Of a stretch of DNA of 64,000 bases, positions 1 to 10,851 are shown piece by piece. Where the stretch lies: positions 124,001 to 188,000 of the forward strand of contig JAIWNI010000012.1 in NCBI GenBank assembly GCA_025331435.1, written 5' to 3'. Position 1 is the first letter of the stretch. Each line of letters begins with the position of its first letter. Below the pieces are notes generated by a model. That model had not been told where the DNA came from, did not search any database, and saw only the letters and a list, made by a program, of their open reading frames with translations. The translations under genes were made by a program, and so were the position numbers. The stretch is from Choanephora cucurbitarum. Lineage: Eukaryota > Mucoromycota > Mucoromycetes > Mucorales > Choanephoraceae.

Positions 1-1
1 A

Positions 2-2174
2 CTTCATACACCAACACGTGCCCTTTTGAGTCACTTTGGTTCTGACAAGACTCAAGTGGAAGAAGAAGAAGAACCAAAAGTCAATGAAATATCACCTATT
101 ATTTTACCTGCAGCTAGAGAAGGTAAAATATGAAAGAAACTCAGTGTCAAAGAAGAAAAATATTAAAGTACGAATAGGTGATATGCAGCCACTAACGCTA
201 ACCAAGCAAACTACAATGCCTCAACAATCCATCATAAGTGACAATTCATCTTCCAGAGAATATGAATCAGCTTTAGAATCGCTCTCTGATCATCTGAACA
301 TTGACGAAAGTGAATATCAAACTGAAGATGAATTACCTGAGCTACCTGCATTGAAAAAACATATTACACGAATACCCTTGATATCACCGCCTCCAAGATC
401 CTTAAATGATGATGACAATGAGACTACAGAAGAGCCAGTATCTCAATTAGGTCATGTATATAGTCAGCAAGTGCTTTACAGCAACACAAGTAGTAATTCT
501 GCTCCATTATCAGGTCTCTCCTTGACTTCGTCGGCTTCTGCGACACCTCAGCAACAGCAGCTATCTATGCAATACCGAAAAAAGCAACAAGCGCAGCAAG
601 TATATCAGGAACAACAATCGCACCAGGAACAGCAAGTATACCAGGAACAACAAGTATATCAGGAACAACAAGTATATCAGGAACAACAATCTCACCAGGA
701 ACAACAAGTATATCAGGAAGAACAAGCTCAACAGGCATACCAGACTCAGCAATCAATCCAAGCTCAGCATGCACAAAACGCACAAGCATACCAGAGACAA
801 CAGGCAATAGCTCAACAGGTACAGCAAACGTACCAGACTCAACAAGCTCAACAAGCTCAACAAGCTCAACAGGCTCAACAAGCTCAACAGGCACAAAAGG
901 TACAACAAGCGTACCAGGATCAACAGGCGCAAAGGGTACAACAAGCGTACCAAGCTCAACAGACACAGCAGGTACAACAAGCGTATCAGGTTCAACTACC
1001 TATCCAAACTCACCAAGCTCAACAGCCAATCCAAGCTCGACAGACTCAGCAAGATTACCAGGCACAACAAGATTACCAGGATCAGCAAATTCAACAAGCT
1101 CAACATATGTTACAGCAACAGCAATTAATACAAGAAGACACAAATTCAAACGAGCAAGATGATTGCAATCGTCTTTTTCTTGAGTTGAAAAATCAGGTTG
1201 AACGTATGCAGCAAGAACGGACGGCTGAGCGAAATGAATGGTCGCAAAAGGAACTATTACATCTGGAACAACGTAATCAAATGCTAGAAAATCTTGTATC
1301 GACAAAAGAGCAACTTGCAAACTTAGTTTTAAAGCAGCAATATCAAAAAGAACTCAAGGAACAACAGTTCAGGCAACTACGACAACAAATGGGTGATTTG
1401 AATATAAATGAAACGCAGCGTACTCGTACTTTATCAAGAAGTCGTTCTGAAGAATGTATTAGGGATCCTCAACGTACTTCACGATCATCTACTCACTACC
1501 ATCGCTCACTCAATGAAGAAGAGCCCACACGTCAAGCTGAGCGGGCTTTTACTTCATCACGTCGCAACAGCACAGCAAGCACCAAGAGTCGTGCAGATAA
1601 CAATACAGTAGAAAGTCCTTCAGCAACCCTTGTACCAACACCTAACGGTAGACCATCTACAGCTTCACTGAGAAAAGGAAGACCTCGTGCTAAATCAATG
1701 GAGACGGGCAGGTTTCAGCAGGAAGACAACCTTTATTCAATGCGCTATCACAAAGAACCCAATCGTGACTATGAATATTCTGAATCACCATCCAGGTCAA
1801 GAAGAAGCTACTCTACTGATAGAGAAGCCTATCAGCCGTCATCAACATCATCACGCTACACCCGCAGTAGAAGAAGAAGGTCCTCTTCAAGACCTAGTTA
1901 TCCATATTATTCAGAGTATGAAGGCGGCAACTATGATGCGGTAAATAATAATGAAGCCGCTTATTTTTACAGAGATTATCAGGAAGCCGCGCATGATCCA
2001 CGAAGCTATCGTCATTCTGCTTCTCATTCTTATCGTTATGCATACGATCCCAATTACTACTATTACCCGCAACTACAGGCGATGCCTACTGGATACAACA
2101 ATGATTTTAGTAGGCAATACAGATCTCAATCACGACAACAGTCTATGAGGTATCGATATTATGACTACAACTAA
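2..2174 (+). CDS. Gln-rich, Arg/Ser/Tyr-rich disordered protein (5' end outside window)
   Basis: The 3' part of a gene; its start lies before the window. An acidic reading frame runs from base 2 to 122. A GT-AG intron (123-168, 46 nt) joins it in phase to a long exon 169-2174. The main exon has an acidic Ser-rich stretch, then about 190 residues dominated by Gln with repeats such as YQEQQ and QAQQAQQ (about 550-1130). A charged predicted coiled coil follows (about 1140-1400), then a tail rich in RS/SR, Tyr and His ending in YDYN. No enzymatic domain is visible. Poly-Gln plus coiled coil suggests self-assembly or scaffolding, which is inference only. The frame upstream of base 27 has a stop, so the long ORF that seems to begin near 36 is the exon read back through the intron. 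I do not recognise the family. Confidence 0.75.
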
Positions 2175-2761
2175 TACCTTTTTAAAGGAGAAGCTATGAA
2201 ATTCATGTTACTATATCCATTTTTGATTTCCTTTAATGAAGGGCATAGACAATGAAAAGCTAATTGAAATAAATAAAAAGAAAGATTGAACGTTGAGCTA
2301 TGTATTTCATCATGTAAAATTTGAAGATAGGAACATGACCTCGTAAATCAAGAAACCATAAGCATAGATGAAGAGATACTTAGTCATACGATCAGAACTA
2401 TGTTGCTTCTTTTCGATCAACAAAACGAAAAGGAGGATGGTTCGAGTTATTAAGTTCAATAAGCTAGTTACAGTTCTGCTTATCATCTCATACCAAGATA
2501 GGTACAATAACTTTTGTATAGTTATTATGGTAAATATACTTTTAGCGAGGCTACCATTATGTTTTTGTTGGTTATCCACAGAAGTGCAAGGATTGTACAG
2601 GTACAACAGACACTGATAAGCAGGCTGTTCACTGAGCCCCCCAAAGACAACTTAAGATGCTAGGCTTGAATAATTCTGAACTCTCTTTCTTATATCGGCA
2701 GACTTCTTTTACTTTAACTGAAGATCACTCTCTATCTCTTTCTTCTTTTCTCTCGTTTATT
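2175..2761. other. Intergenic, convergent 3' ends
   Basis: Lies between two converging genes. Only short opposite-strand ORFs without domain features are present. A pyrimidine-rich stretch at about 2690-2760 precedes the stop of the minus-strand gene. Nothing else seen. Confidence 0.5.
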
Positions 2762-4784
2762 TTAATAATCGTATAGTTCTACAATAAAGATAGTTTTTCC
2801 TTGAAATTGCAAGCTAGAGGGTATGATGATATCTTGAGGAATGAATGGATTCGTCACGATTGTCAGTTGTTTTGTAGTATAATCCAAATCCTGAACATCT
2901 CTTACACTGCCATAGGCAGTAAAAAGCTGAACCAGTTCCTCACATAAACAAGCTGATTCTGTATCACTATCTGGCATACGAGGTAAATCAATCACGACAA
3001 GTGTCTTTGCAGTTGTTGTGATCGAAAGTCGATTCAAGGGCACATAGGAAGATACTGGAGCACTGATGCGTTCACGACACCCCAAATCAGGCATCTGCAG
3101 AACTTCGTCAAACGATTTACCTTTATAGAGCATGGTGAATGCACCAGCCATCACTGAAGCCATTTTACTTAATGAGAAATCTCTTGGACTAAAACAGATC
3201 AGTATCAGTCTATCCGTTCTGCTCTATTGAGACTTCCTAACTTACGCAATACTGAGACCAGAGATAAAAGGATCTTCAACCACTAGACTATAACCTCTAA
3301 ACTCTTCCTTTCTTAATGTATAGCCACCAGCACGTAATGAGACAGCATGTTGATCGTAATTAAAGGCATAACCATAATAGAAAAAGAAATCAATCAATAA
3401 CTCGCCTACTGAACTATCATTTGCTGACCGCCAATAAGGCATTTCATTTCCTTCACTCAATCGAGCATATCTAAATGTTTTTTGCTGATTATTGTTAAAG
3501 GTAGCACAGTCATGGTATCTTGCTGCAATGCCTCTTTTGTCATTGTGTAGACAGATTGTATCCCAAAAGACCTGTTTAGATGCACATTTCTCATCGTTAC
3601 AATAATCTCGAGTGTTTGTGTCAAATAGATGCTGAAGATTAGGAATCACAGGTGGATCCAGTTGTTGTAGATACGCTAGCGCCATAACCACATAGCCAAA
3701 GGCTCTCATACCCCCTGAAGTCAAATAAGCTTTTTTTTTTGAGAAGGCGTTAACATGTATCTTTGTCTGTTTAGAGATACTCACGAGAAATGATGTTTCT
3801 ACCCCGAACAAAGAGTTTGATGGCACTGATAAAGGGGAGTACGCGAGGATCTAGATGAACATATTGCTGGATCATAAAAGTACTTTGAGTAAATATCTTC
3901 TTGTTAAAGTTGAATTCGACACCAAACGACTTAGCCTTTAGTCTAAATGTCTGAAGATCCTCCTTAAAAGTCAGTCTTTCTGAGCTGTCTCTAAGAAAAT
4001 GAGGTTGAAGAGCTTGTAGTGAATGTGGCTCGTCTCTATCTTCAGTATATGGGTTTCTTTGTCGATGAACTAATCGTTCCATATCAGGCGCATCCATTTC
4101 AATGTTGATATTCAGTAATTTCGTATTATTAGATAGACTTGAAAATCCTAATCCTTGAATCATGGATCTATCCAAAAAAAAATCAGTTTTCTCCCAACTT
4201 TAGTTAGAGTCATTCCTGCCTTCTTTTTTTTTTTCTTTCTTTTTACCCATAAGGTGTGAATTCAAAGTAATAATGAGGGAAATAGTGATTGAATAACTGT
4301 GATAGCTGATTCACTTGTTGTTTGATCTCTGATTTTGACATTTGAATCAACTAGAGAGAGATTAGATGATGGATCCATCAAGATGCATGGCGTCACTTAC
4401 TAACTGTCTATCTTGTAATTGGAAAGTAAGGCGAGCAGTATCCATTCGAAGTGCTTGACTGGGTGGTTTGCTTTCTTTCTTTAGGTAATAGATATAGAGG
4501 GCCATGTTATTGTCCATCGGTGGGATGCGCTGCACTCGTCTATTTCTGGATGACTTCTCCTGAGTGAATTTGAGATAGTTCATCTTTTCAACAAAGAGCG
4601 GCTCACGATTCAGGATCTCTAGAAAAGTTTGGCCTGTGCTTGAAGTGAAGGAGTGCATCATTCTTTCTGGCACAACATAAGGATCAAGCGGATCACGATC
4701 CAGTGTGATGTCAAATATCTTCATGTAGGTGATGACTTCATCCACTGATGACTGTGTACTATTCGTTTCTCTATTGTTTGACAT
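2762..4784 (-). CDS. Cid1/TUTase-like nucleotidyltransferase-fold protein, probably catalytically dead, with C-terminal RRM-like domain
   Basis: Five exons on the minus strand: 4784-4401, 4350-4247, 4167-3785, 3729-3246, 3188-2762; introns of 50, 79, 55 and 57 nt all keep frame (593 aa). The fold is that of non-canonical poly(A)/uridylyl transferases. A glycine-serine motif (TPYGSMIQGLGF, about 159-171) opens the nucleotidyltransferase domain. A PAP-associated domain (about 290-450) carries SGGMRAFGYVVMALAYLQQL, VGELLIDFFFYYGYAFNYD and the typical LVVEDPF ending. The tail (about 512-593) resembles an RRM, with TLVVIDLP as strand 1. The expected DxD catalytic pair is NIN (182-184) and the third Asp is Glu (about 247), so activity is doubtful. 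ATG 4784 is chosen because the longer ORF upstream is hydrophobic, UTR-like sequence. Possible roles are RNA binding or a regulatory subunit. Confidence 0.85.
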
Positions 4785-6564
4785 TATTATTAAAGTAAAT
4801 AGAAAGAAAGAAAGCAGTGAAAGACGCGCAGAACCAAATAAAATAAAATAAAAAAAAATTGCCAAATATTCAATTGAATCAAGACTTCTTGTATTACACA
4901 AAACATCAAGCTTCTTTGTGTATCAACTAAAGATCAAAATGCGCACTTACAAGGGCAAGGCATTCAATAAGTCTAGTCTAAATATCACAAACCTATAGAC
5001 AACTGGTTATAACTGTCAGTTCAACCCTGATAGCTGGTTGGGTTTAGCTAATAACAAAAGAAAAAAAACTATCTTGGCCGATTTAAAGACAATCATTTAA
5101 AGACAATAAAATCAGATCGAATTTGCACTATATATATATATATCGCTATAACCTCTTTGATTTATAAGAGAAGCGTATTACAATACATTGTTCAGGAATA
5201 TAACTAAATCATAAAGTGCATTTTTTCGTGTCAATCAATGTCAATTCATTTTTGCAACTTCTGGCTTCGCTCCAAAATAAAAAAAAAAGTTCATGAAAGA
5301 TCAGGAGTGTGATTTTCAGCTTCTCTAAGGACTCTTTCTATCTCTCAAATGCTAAAGAGAAAGCTTTTTCCTATACAATAGTCATGATTTTCAGTGTCGT
5401 AATCTCGCCTATAATATTCTTATGCAACATGATGTCAATCTTATTTGAAGCGTCTCTCTGCCTATTGTTTGTTACTGACCACATTGTCTTATACTCTATT
5501 GTTCTATTCTACATTGTATTCTCTGTCCCAATCTTTGATAAAAACTCTTTACTCAGGAACAATCTATCCATCAATACGCCTACATGAACTACTCCTTTCT
5601 TTTTCAAATTCCCTTTTGACAACCAAACTCTCATTCACATTTTGATTTGAGTAGTCTCATACTCCTGTTGTTTTCTCATTCGCTATTGCAACTCTCTTTC
5701 TTTATCCACAGCATATTCTATATCCAGTAGAAGTACTTGTCGAAAACTGGGAAACTCTGAATTCATTGTATGTTGTTCTGAAACAAATCGCAATTTCCTG
5801 TTTGCTTAGTTATAGCTGAACTATAAACAGATCAACCTGTATTCAGGGCAGAACTGTGTTACACAGAACCAACAGTTCCTAGGGTTCGCTCATAGTTATG
5901 AATTTACTACACTTTCTAGATTCCATGGAAGTAAAGAGAGAGAGAAAAGTTGCCATATGTTGCATCGAAGACAGAATAGTTTAGTCGAGTTTCTTCTATA
6001 TGACCAAAAAGAAAGTGTTCAAGTCATCTAGCTCATTGTCAAACTGGTGTTCGATGTTCAGCAAAAAATTGCTAGTGATGTCTTCTTTGCTTGCATTGAA
6101 ATAAGTGTGGTGTTGCCTAAAAGTAATAGCTGGTGATACTCCTTTCACTCTGACAACTCGTCGTCTGCTTTTTTGATGAACTGAGTTAGTGAAAATAAAG
6201 AGTCTTTTCTTTGGAAAAAACCCTTAAAAAAAAAGCAGTGCTACATCCTTCATTTCATTATTCCTTATTGTCTATAGCTTTTTTACATACAACGCTTCTA
6301 TATGAGTCTCACATGACTTTGACAGATCAAACAATAACCACTTTCATGAAAGAAAGAAAGGCTATTTTAGAAAAAACGTCATCACTTTAGAGCCAATCAA
6401 AAATCCGTCGCGCCTTTTTCCTCTCCCTTTTTTTTAGTCAAATTTAAGCACTTGATCTTCGATTTTCGAACCTTGTTTTCGGTAACCTTTCCCCCCCCCC
6501 TCTCCTCAACTGCATAGTGTTGCTACTCTCTGCTCCACCCCCTCTTTATTATCTCTATTCAACC
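4785..6564. other. Intergenic region between divergent genes
   Basis: About 1.8 kb between the divergent nucleotidyltransferase-like gene and the PPR gene; it must hold both promoters. It contains a short (TA)n run near 5130, several poly-T/poly-A tracts and a pyrimidine-rich leader (6411-6560, with a C10 run at 6490) just before the PPR start. ORFs here are short, hydrophobic and without recognisable domains. Confidence 0.5.
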
Positions 6565-7947
6565 ATGCAAAGGCTTTGGCAGCGATTATGTGTAGCACCT
6601 TCTATCTGTAAATATTGCGTGACGATCTCCAAAAGTCCATTGCCACTACCATCCTTCCTGTCACTTCGTTCTTCCACCACCTCACTCTTTCGCCCTACCC
6701 GATCACTTTCTTCAATCGCCATCCCAGCCACGACCAATGAGCGCCTAAAGAGTAAAGCAAGCCTGATGGCCAATTTTTATCGTGCGCTTGCAACACAAGA
6801 CATCGATCGCATCTGGCCCTTGTATACCTATCTCTATAACAATGACCTACTATCCCACATCAGCAAACGAAATTATCACCAGATCTTTAGCTACACAACT
6901 CGATCGCGTGGCTGTTCCAAAAATTTGCATCGATTGTTAGCTATTGTAGAAGACAGACGTCGTCGAGGTTATAGTTTGCGATTGAGTGAATACAATGCCC
7001 TGATTCATTGGGTGGGAGGTAAAGCAGTGCCTGAACTACACACACATCACCTACTAGACGCCCTGGACGTGTTTGACCTCATGCAACGATCGAGCTGGGT
7101 GGATGAGAAGACAGGACAGACATGGCCTCAAGAGCCAGTTGCACCCTGTCTGGTCACCTTCAATTCACTTATCCATATTGCTGCAGAACTGTCTGATCTA
7201 CGTACAGCACAAAAACTCTATCACGACATGATCTCACGCGGCATTCAACCGGACGCATTTACGTATGCCACTCTATTGCATGCCATGGGCAAGATGAATG
7301 ACCTGAACGGAATTGATTTTATAGTAAAGGATATCAAGCAAAAAAGGCTTCAGAATACAGTCATCTCAAATGTACTCATGTCTGTCTATGGTACACATGG
7401 ACATCGACAGAAGGCGTATGGTTTGTTTCGAAAGATGCTCAAGGCACCTGCCAAAGGGCCTGATCGGGTCAATGCAGAGAGTTTTCGGATCTATATGGAG
7501 TTGTTGATTCAGGAAAAAAGACGATCTGATGCTGTTCGGTTGTTGTTTCTGATGCAACCACAGCATAAAGTGATGCCAATCACAGCCATCTACAACAGCC
7601 TGTTTGCTTCATTCAGTCAAGGCAATAAAAACCAACTGGATCTCTTGAAACGTATCTATCAGCATATGAAAGACAGTCAAGTCAAGCCAAATTCAGACAC
7701 CATGTATACCCTTGTCTCTGCTTTTCTTGATCTAGGAGACACTAAATCAGGCTTAGAGGCCTTTGTGGCTCTCAGTCAAGGAGGGTCTGAATCGACTCTG
7801 TCTGATATCAAATTCACTACAGTAGCCACACTTGCTCAACAACGTCTGTTGTTATCCAACAATAGTCCGTCTAAAATAGAGCCCAATGTTGAATTACTGG
7901 AACGATTAAACAAGATAGTGGTGGATCAAAGTAAAAGTAGTATATAA
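6565..7947 (+). CDS. Mitochondrial pentatricopeptide repeat (PPR) protein
   Basis: Single exon, 460 aa from ATG 6565 (context CAACCATGC). The ORF can be extended to 6517 only with a GTG codon, so the ATG is preferred. The first 60 residues are rich in Arg, Ser and Leu and nearly free of acids, which fits a mitochondrial targeting peptide. Several 35-residue helical repeats follow. The clearest (about residues 190-225) has the classical pattern VTFNSLIHIAAELSDL...YHDMISRGIQPDAFTYATLL. Further repeats include YNSLFASFSQG and YQHMKDSQVKPNSDTMYTLV. PPR proteins bind organellar RNA and act in processing, stability or translation; the target cannot be read from sequence. Its stop is only 30 bp from the stop of the convergent NRK gene, so the 3' UTRs probably overlap. 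Confidence 0.9.
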   Translation: MQRLWQRLCVAPSICKYCVTISKSPLPLPSFLSLRSSTTSLFRPTRSLSSIAIPATTNERLKSKASLMANFYRALATQDIDRIWPLYTYLYNNDLLSHISKRNYHQIFSYTTRSRGCSKNLHRLLAIVEDRRRRGYSLRLSEYNALIHWVGGKAVPELHTHHLLDALDVFDLMQRSSWVDEKTGQTWPQEPVAPCLVTFNSLIHIAAELSDLRTAQKLYHDMISRGIQPDAFTYATLLHAMGKMNDLNGIDFIVKDIKQKRLQNTVISNVLMSVYGTHGHRQKAYGLFRKMLKAPAKGPDRVNAESFRIYMELLIQEKRRSDAVRLLFLMQPQHKVMPITAIYNSLFASFSQGNKNQLDLLKRIYQHMKDSQVKPNSDTMYTLVSAFLDLGDTKSGLEAFVALSQGGSESTLSDIKFTTVATLAQQRLLLSNNSPSKIEPNVELLERLNKIVVDQSKSSI

Positions 7948-7977
7948 GATATAAGAAGGATAATAAACAAGATGGGT

Positions 7978-8828
7978 TTATGGAGATACACACTGAGTGT
8001 TATCTCGAATGATATGGGCCACTCTTAAGGCAGTTTGATCAATAGAGTATTTGACTGTGTCAATCTGATGTAGGCCTTGAATAGATTGATGATAGTATTG
8101 AGTGAGGCGAAGATGCTCAGGCCAGACTACTTTATCAAAATAATCTGGGGGATCCACCCAATAACCTTCTAGAGTATGATAACCTTGTCTTTTCTCTCTT
8201 CTTTCTTTTACTATCTGATAGTCTGAAGTAAACTGGAATTTGAGGTTGAGTTGGTTGGCTACTTTATCATCATAATAGAGCATGAAACCATCCACAAACA
8301 CAAACACATGATCCTTCATAAAGGGTGACAACAGTTCCTTAAGGCTAGCTAAGGTAGATTCACTGACAAGCGATGAACCATCATGCACATTGTTCTCTTC
8401 GTTTGAATGGTAGTTCTCTGGCAAACATCCTTGATGGGTACGTACATAGTCAATCATGGCTGCCATTCGATCAAAGTCAACTGATTCAGGACAGTCCCAA
8501 TTACCGTACTGTGTTTCTGGGTGAAGAGGTACCTTATCTTCAGGCTAGAGTAAAGATAGATAAGCAGATGCTGTTTAAACAGTCTCTGGACTTGCCTTAT
8601 AGAAATCATCTTGATAGATGACTACAGAGTGTGTTACTATCTGACGAAGGATACGAGTGGCTGTCTTTTAACAAAAAAAAGTAGGTTAAAAGAGCGTTAG
8701 ATAAAACAGAGAAATATTACTGTTTTCCCTGAACATGAAGGTCCCCTAACAACATCAACATCAGTTTTACTTGTTACTTGTAACCTATACAATAACTACC
8801 CAATACCAATCGTCACCACATTCACCAT
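7978..8828 (-). CDS. NRK1: Nicotinamide riboside kinase
   Basis: Four exons: 8828-8800, 8745-8721, 8664-8596, 8544-7978 (229 aa). It phosphorylates nicotinamide riboside to NMN in NAD salvage. The first two exons rebuild a P-loop (VTIGIGGPSCSGKTT) that no single ORF shows. Exon 3 supplies the substrate-binding YQDDFYK motif, equivalent to HQDDFFK of the family. Exon 4 has FVFVDGFMLYYDDK and the lid-like PDYFDKVVWPEHLRL motif. Length fits the family. Introns 1 and 2 are GT-AG (54 and 56 nt). Intron 3 (8595-8545, 51 nt) starts with GCAAGT, so it is a GC-AG intron; the joined reading (DDFYK then PEDK) matches the family. Only 72 bp separate this ATG from the stop of the upstream same-strand glycosyltransferase. 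Confidence 0.9.
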
Positions 8829-8900
8829 GACAACAAAATAAAATAAAATAAAAAAGAAATAAATAGGAGTTTATAACATATTAGTAAATTAATAAGCACA

Positions 8901-10151
8901 TTAGATAATGATAGGTAATGAATCATGACATGTAGGTGAGAAATCTTCTTCTACACCACTATCATAGTCCATTGGATAGAGGCCCTTTGTCTGTATTGAA
9001 TAAGGAATATGAGTAGCTTCATGGTAGAGTTTCACCATACATTCCATGGCTTCATGCCAAGTGTACTGCTTTGCATGATCGACAGCTTGTTTACTCATTA
9101 AAGAAAGCGTATTTGGTTGGTTCACTAGTGATTCAAGCATGCATCGGTATTTGGCAATCTGTTCCTGAACTGACATACCCTCGTGATCAAGCAATAAGCC
9201 TGTCTTGGATTGCACTACCAAATCTCGTACACCCTCAGCCTTTAGACCTACCACAGCAAGACCAGATGCCATGGATTCCAACACAACCTGGCCAAATGTC
9301 TCTGTGACAGAAGGGAAAGCAAAGATATCAGCAGACGCATAGGCTTGTGAGAGATCGCTGCCTTGAAGGTAACCAGTGAAAGTCACAGGCAGATGAGTGG
9401 TAGCACAATACTGTTGTATCTCATCCAATGCAGGTCCATGTCCTACTAACACAAGATGGCATTGATGATGATCCATCTTCTTATAGGCCTCAATCAGCAG
9501 ATGAATGTTCTTTTCGAATGAGATGCGACCCACATACAGTAAGATCTTCTTGGGATCAGACGTGCCTAACCATTCAGATCTTAGTGCATTGGATCTCTGG
9601 TTAGGTGAAAACAGAGAGATGTCAACACCGCGCGGCCAGATACGTACATGTTGAAATCCATGGCTATTTAGGATAGACTGAGTAGAGACAGATGGACAGG
9701 CAACCGACTGACTGAATGAATGACAGTATCGATTCCAATGCCACATGATAGATGTCATAAAGCCAAATCCAAAGTGATTGCAATAGACAGCCAGATTGGT
9801 ATGATAAGAAGATACAATGGGTGTTTGGGGCAGATAGAATCGAATCATGGCTAAGCCAAACGCGCCCAAGAAGACAGGATCTACCAGATGAATCACATCA
9901 GGCTTAAATAGCAATAGTTTCTCAGTAAATCTAGGTCTCCAGAAATTACATTTGAGTTCAGGATAGACAAAGAGAGGAATACCCCAAGTGCCTACAAGCT
10001 CCGCACCAGCATACGATGTGTTATTGGTTTCTGGGCCTAAAAGAAGTACTTGATGTCCCTCTAAGGCCAGGTGTTCTAGTAAACGAGCCAAGGTACGAGT
10101 GACACCGTCTACTTTCGGTAAGAAGTTTTCTGTAATTATGGCTATCTTCAT
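8901..10151 (-). CDS. GT4-family glycosyltransferase (SQD2/MgtA-like)
   Basis: Intronless, 416 aa from ATG 10151. The two Rossmann-like halves of a GT-B enzyme are visible. The N-terminal half starts MKIAIITENFLPKVDGVTRT and contains FKPDVIHLVDP and VSSYHTNLAVYC. The C-terminal half has LLYVGRISFEKNIHLLIEAY and the EX7E nucleotide-sugar motif (ETFGQVVLE, near residue 310). These motifs resemble bacterial mannosyltransferases and plant sulfoquinovosyl-diacylglycerol synthase SQD2. The donor (UDP- or GDP-sugar) and acceptor, probably a lipid, cannot be assigned. No transmembrane segment or signal is evident. The lack of introns among intron-rich neighbours and the bacterial-like family could reflect old transfer, but that is only inference. 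Confidence 0.85.
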   Translation of the reverse strand: MKIAIITENFLPKVDGVTRTLARLLEHLALEGHQVLLLGPETNNTSYAGAELVGTWGIPLFVYPELKCNFWRPRFTEKLLLFKPDVIHLVDPVFLGAFGLAMIRFYLPQTPIVSSYHTNLAVYCNHFGFGFMTSIMWHWNRYCHSFSQSVACPSVSTQSILNSHGFQHVRIWPRGVDISLFSPNQRSNALRSEWLGTSDPKKILLYVGRISFEKNIHLLIEAYKKMDHHQCHLVLVGHGPALDEIQQYCATTHLPVTFTGYLQGSDLSQAYASADIFAFPSVTETFGQVVLESMASGLAVVGLKAEGVRDLVVQSKTGLLLDHEGMSVQEQIAKYRCMLESLVNQPNTLSLMSKQAVDHAKQYTWHEAMECMVKLYHEATHIPYSIQTKGLYPMDYDSGVEEDFSPTCHDSLPIII

Positions 10152-10677
10152 TGGCTGTTCAACAAGTTCACTGATCGTGAAAAAAAAAAGAAGCCTAGGT
10201 ATTAAAAAACAAGAAAAAAAAATAAAGGTTCTTTAAATAAAAATATTTTGTTTATTCCTTGTAATCTATCAACCCACATGATGCATATAGAAAAGAATCA
10301 ATTTCTTTAATAAAATTCAGTCATGTAGCCTCCTACTTGCATGTGGCAATTATCATTGGTCGAAATTTAGGGTTTTATTCAAGTGAGTCCTTTTCTCTTG
10401 CCATTGACAATGTGAGGTTTTGATTGGCTTAGGGAGCTATCACTGATTATAGAGGAGAGGGAACTGTTTCACTACTATGTCTATTAGTCTTGATTCACTT
10501 GCCCATTCTCAATTGAAAATTCAAGCCTATCATCATAATAGTTTTGGTATGGATATAAAACGAATACCCCCGTAGGCTCTTTTTTTCTCTTTGTTTTTTT
10601 TCAAGTATTTAAATCAAATAAATCTCTAATATAAATGCCAAAATCAAACGACAATATTCTAGCTTATATTACTTTAA

Positions 10678-10851
10678 TCAACCGCAAAGCTTGAGAAAGA
10701 TAGAAATGTCAGCGATAATGACAGGAATAATAGAAATGTAGAAGATGAAGGCGAGAGTGTAGAAGCTGATGAAGAAACTGAAAGCGAGAGTGAGAATGAT
10801 GAAGTTGCAGTCAACCAATCTCAAAAGAGAAAGTCAAAGATAAGCATTTGA
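10678..10851 (+). pseudogene. Acidic coding relic
   Basis: An open frame of 57 codons after TAA 10675, without an ATG. It reads as a strongly acidic stretch (VEDEGESVEADEETESE) followed by a basic patch (QKRKSKISI) and a TGA. Such composition is unlikely in random AT-rich DNA, so this may be a fragment of a decayed gene or transposon protein. Family unknown. Confidence 0.3.

Noticed and set aside
561..1320. Minus-strand ORFs rich in Leu/Val opposite the Gln-rich gene
   Set aside because: They are shadows of CAA/CAG repeats on the coding strand, with biased composition and no domains.
3771..4175. Treating the minus-strand ORFs at 2762-4901 as separate genes
   Set aside because: Donor/acceptor pairs and a continuous nucleotidyltransferase plus PAP-associated sequence show that they are exons of one gene.
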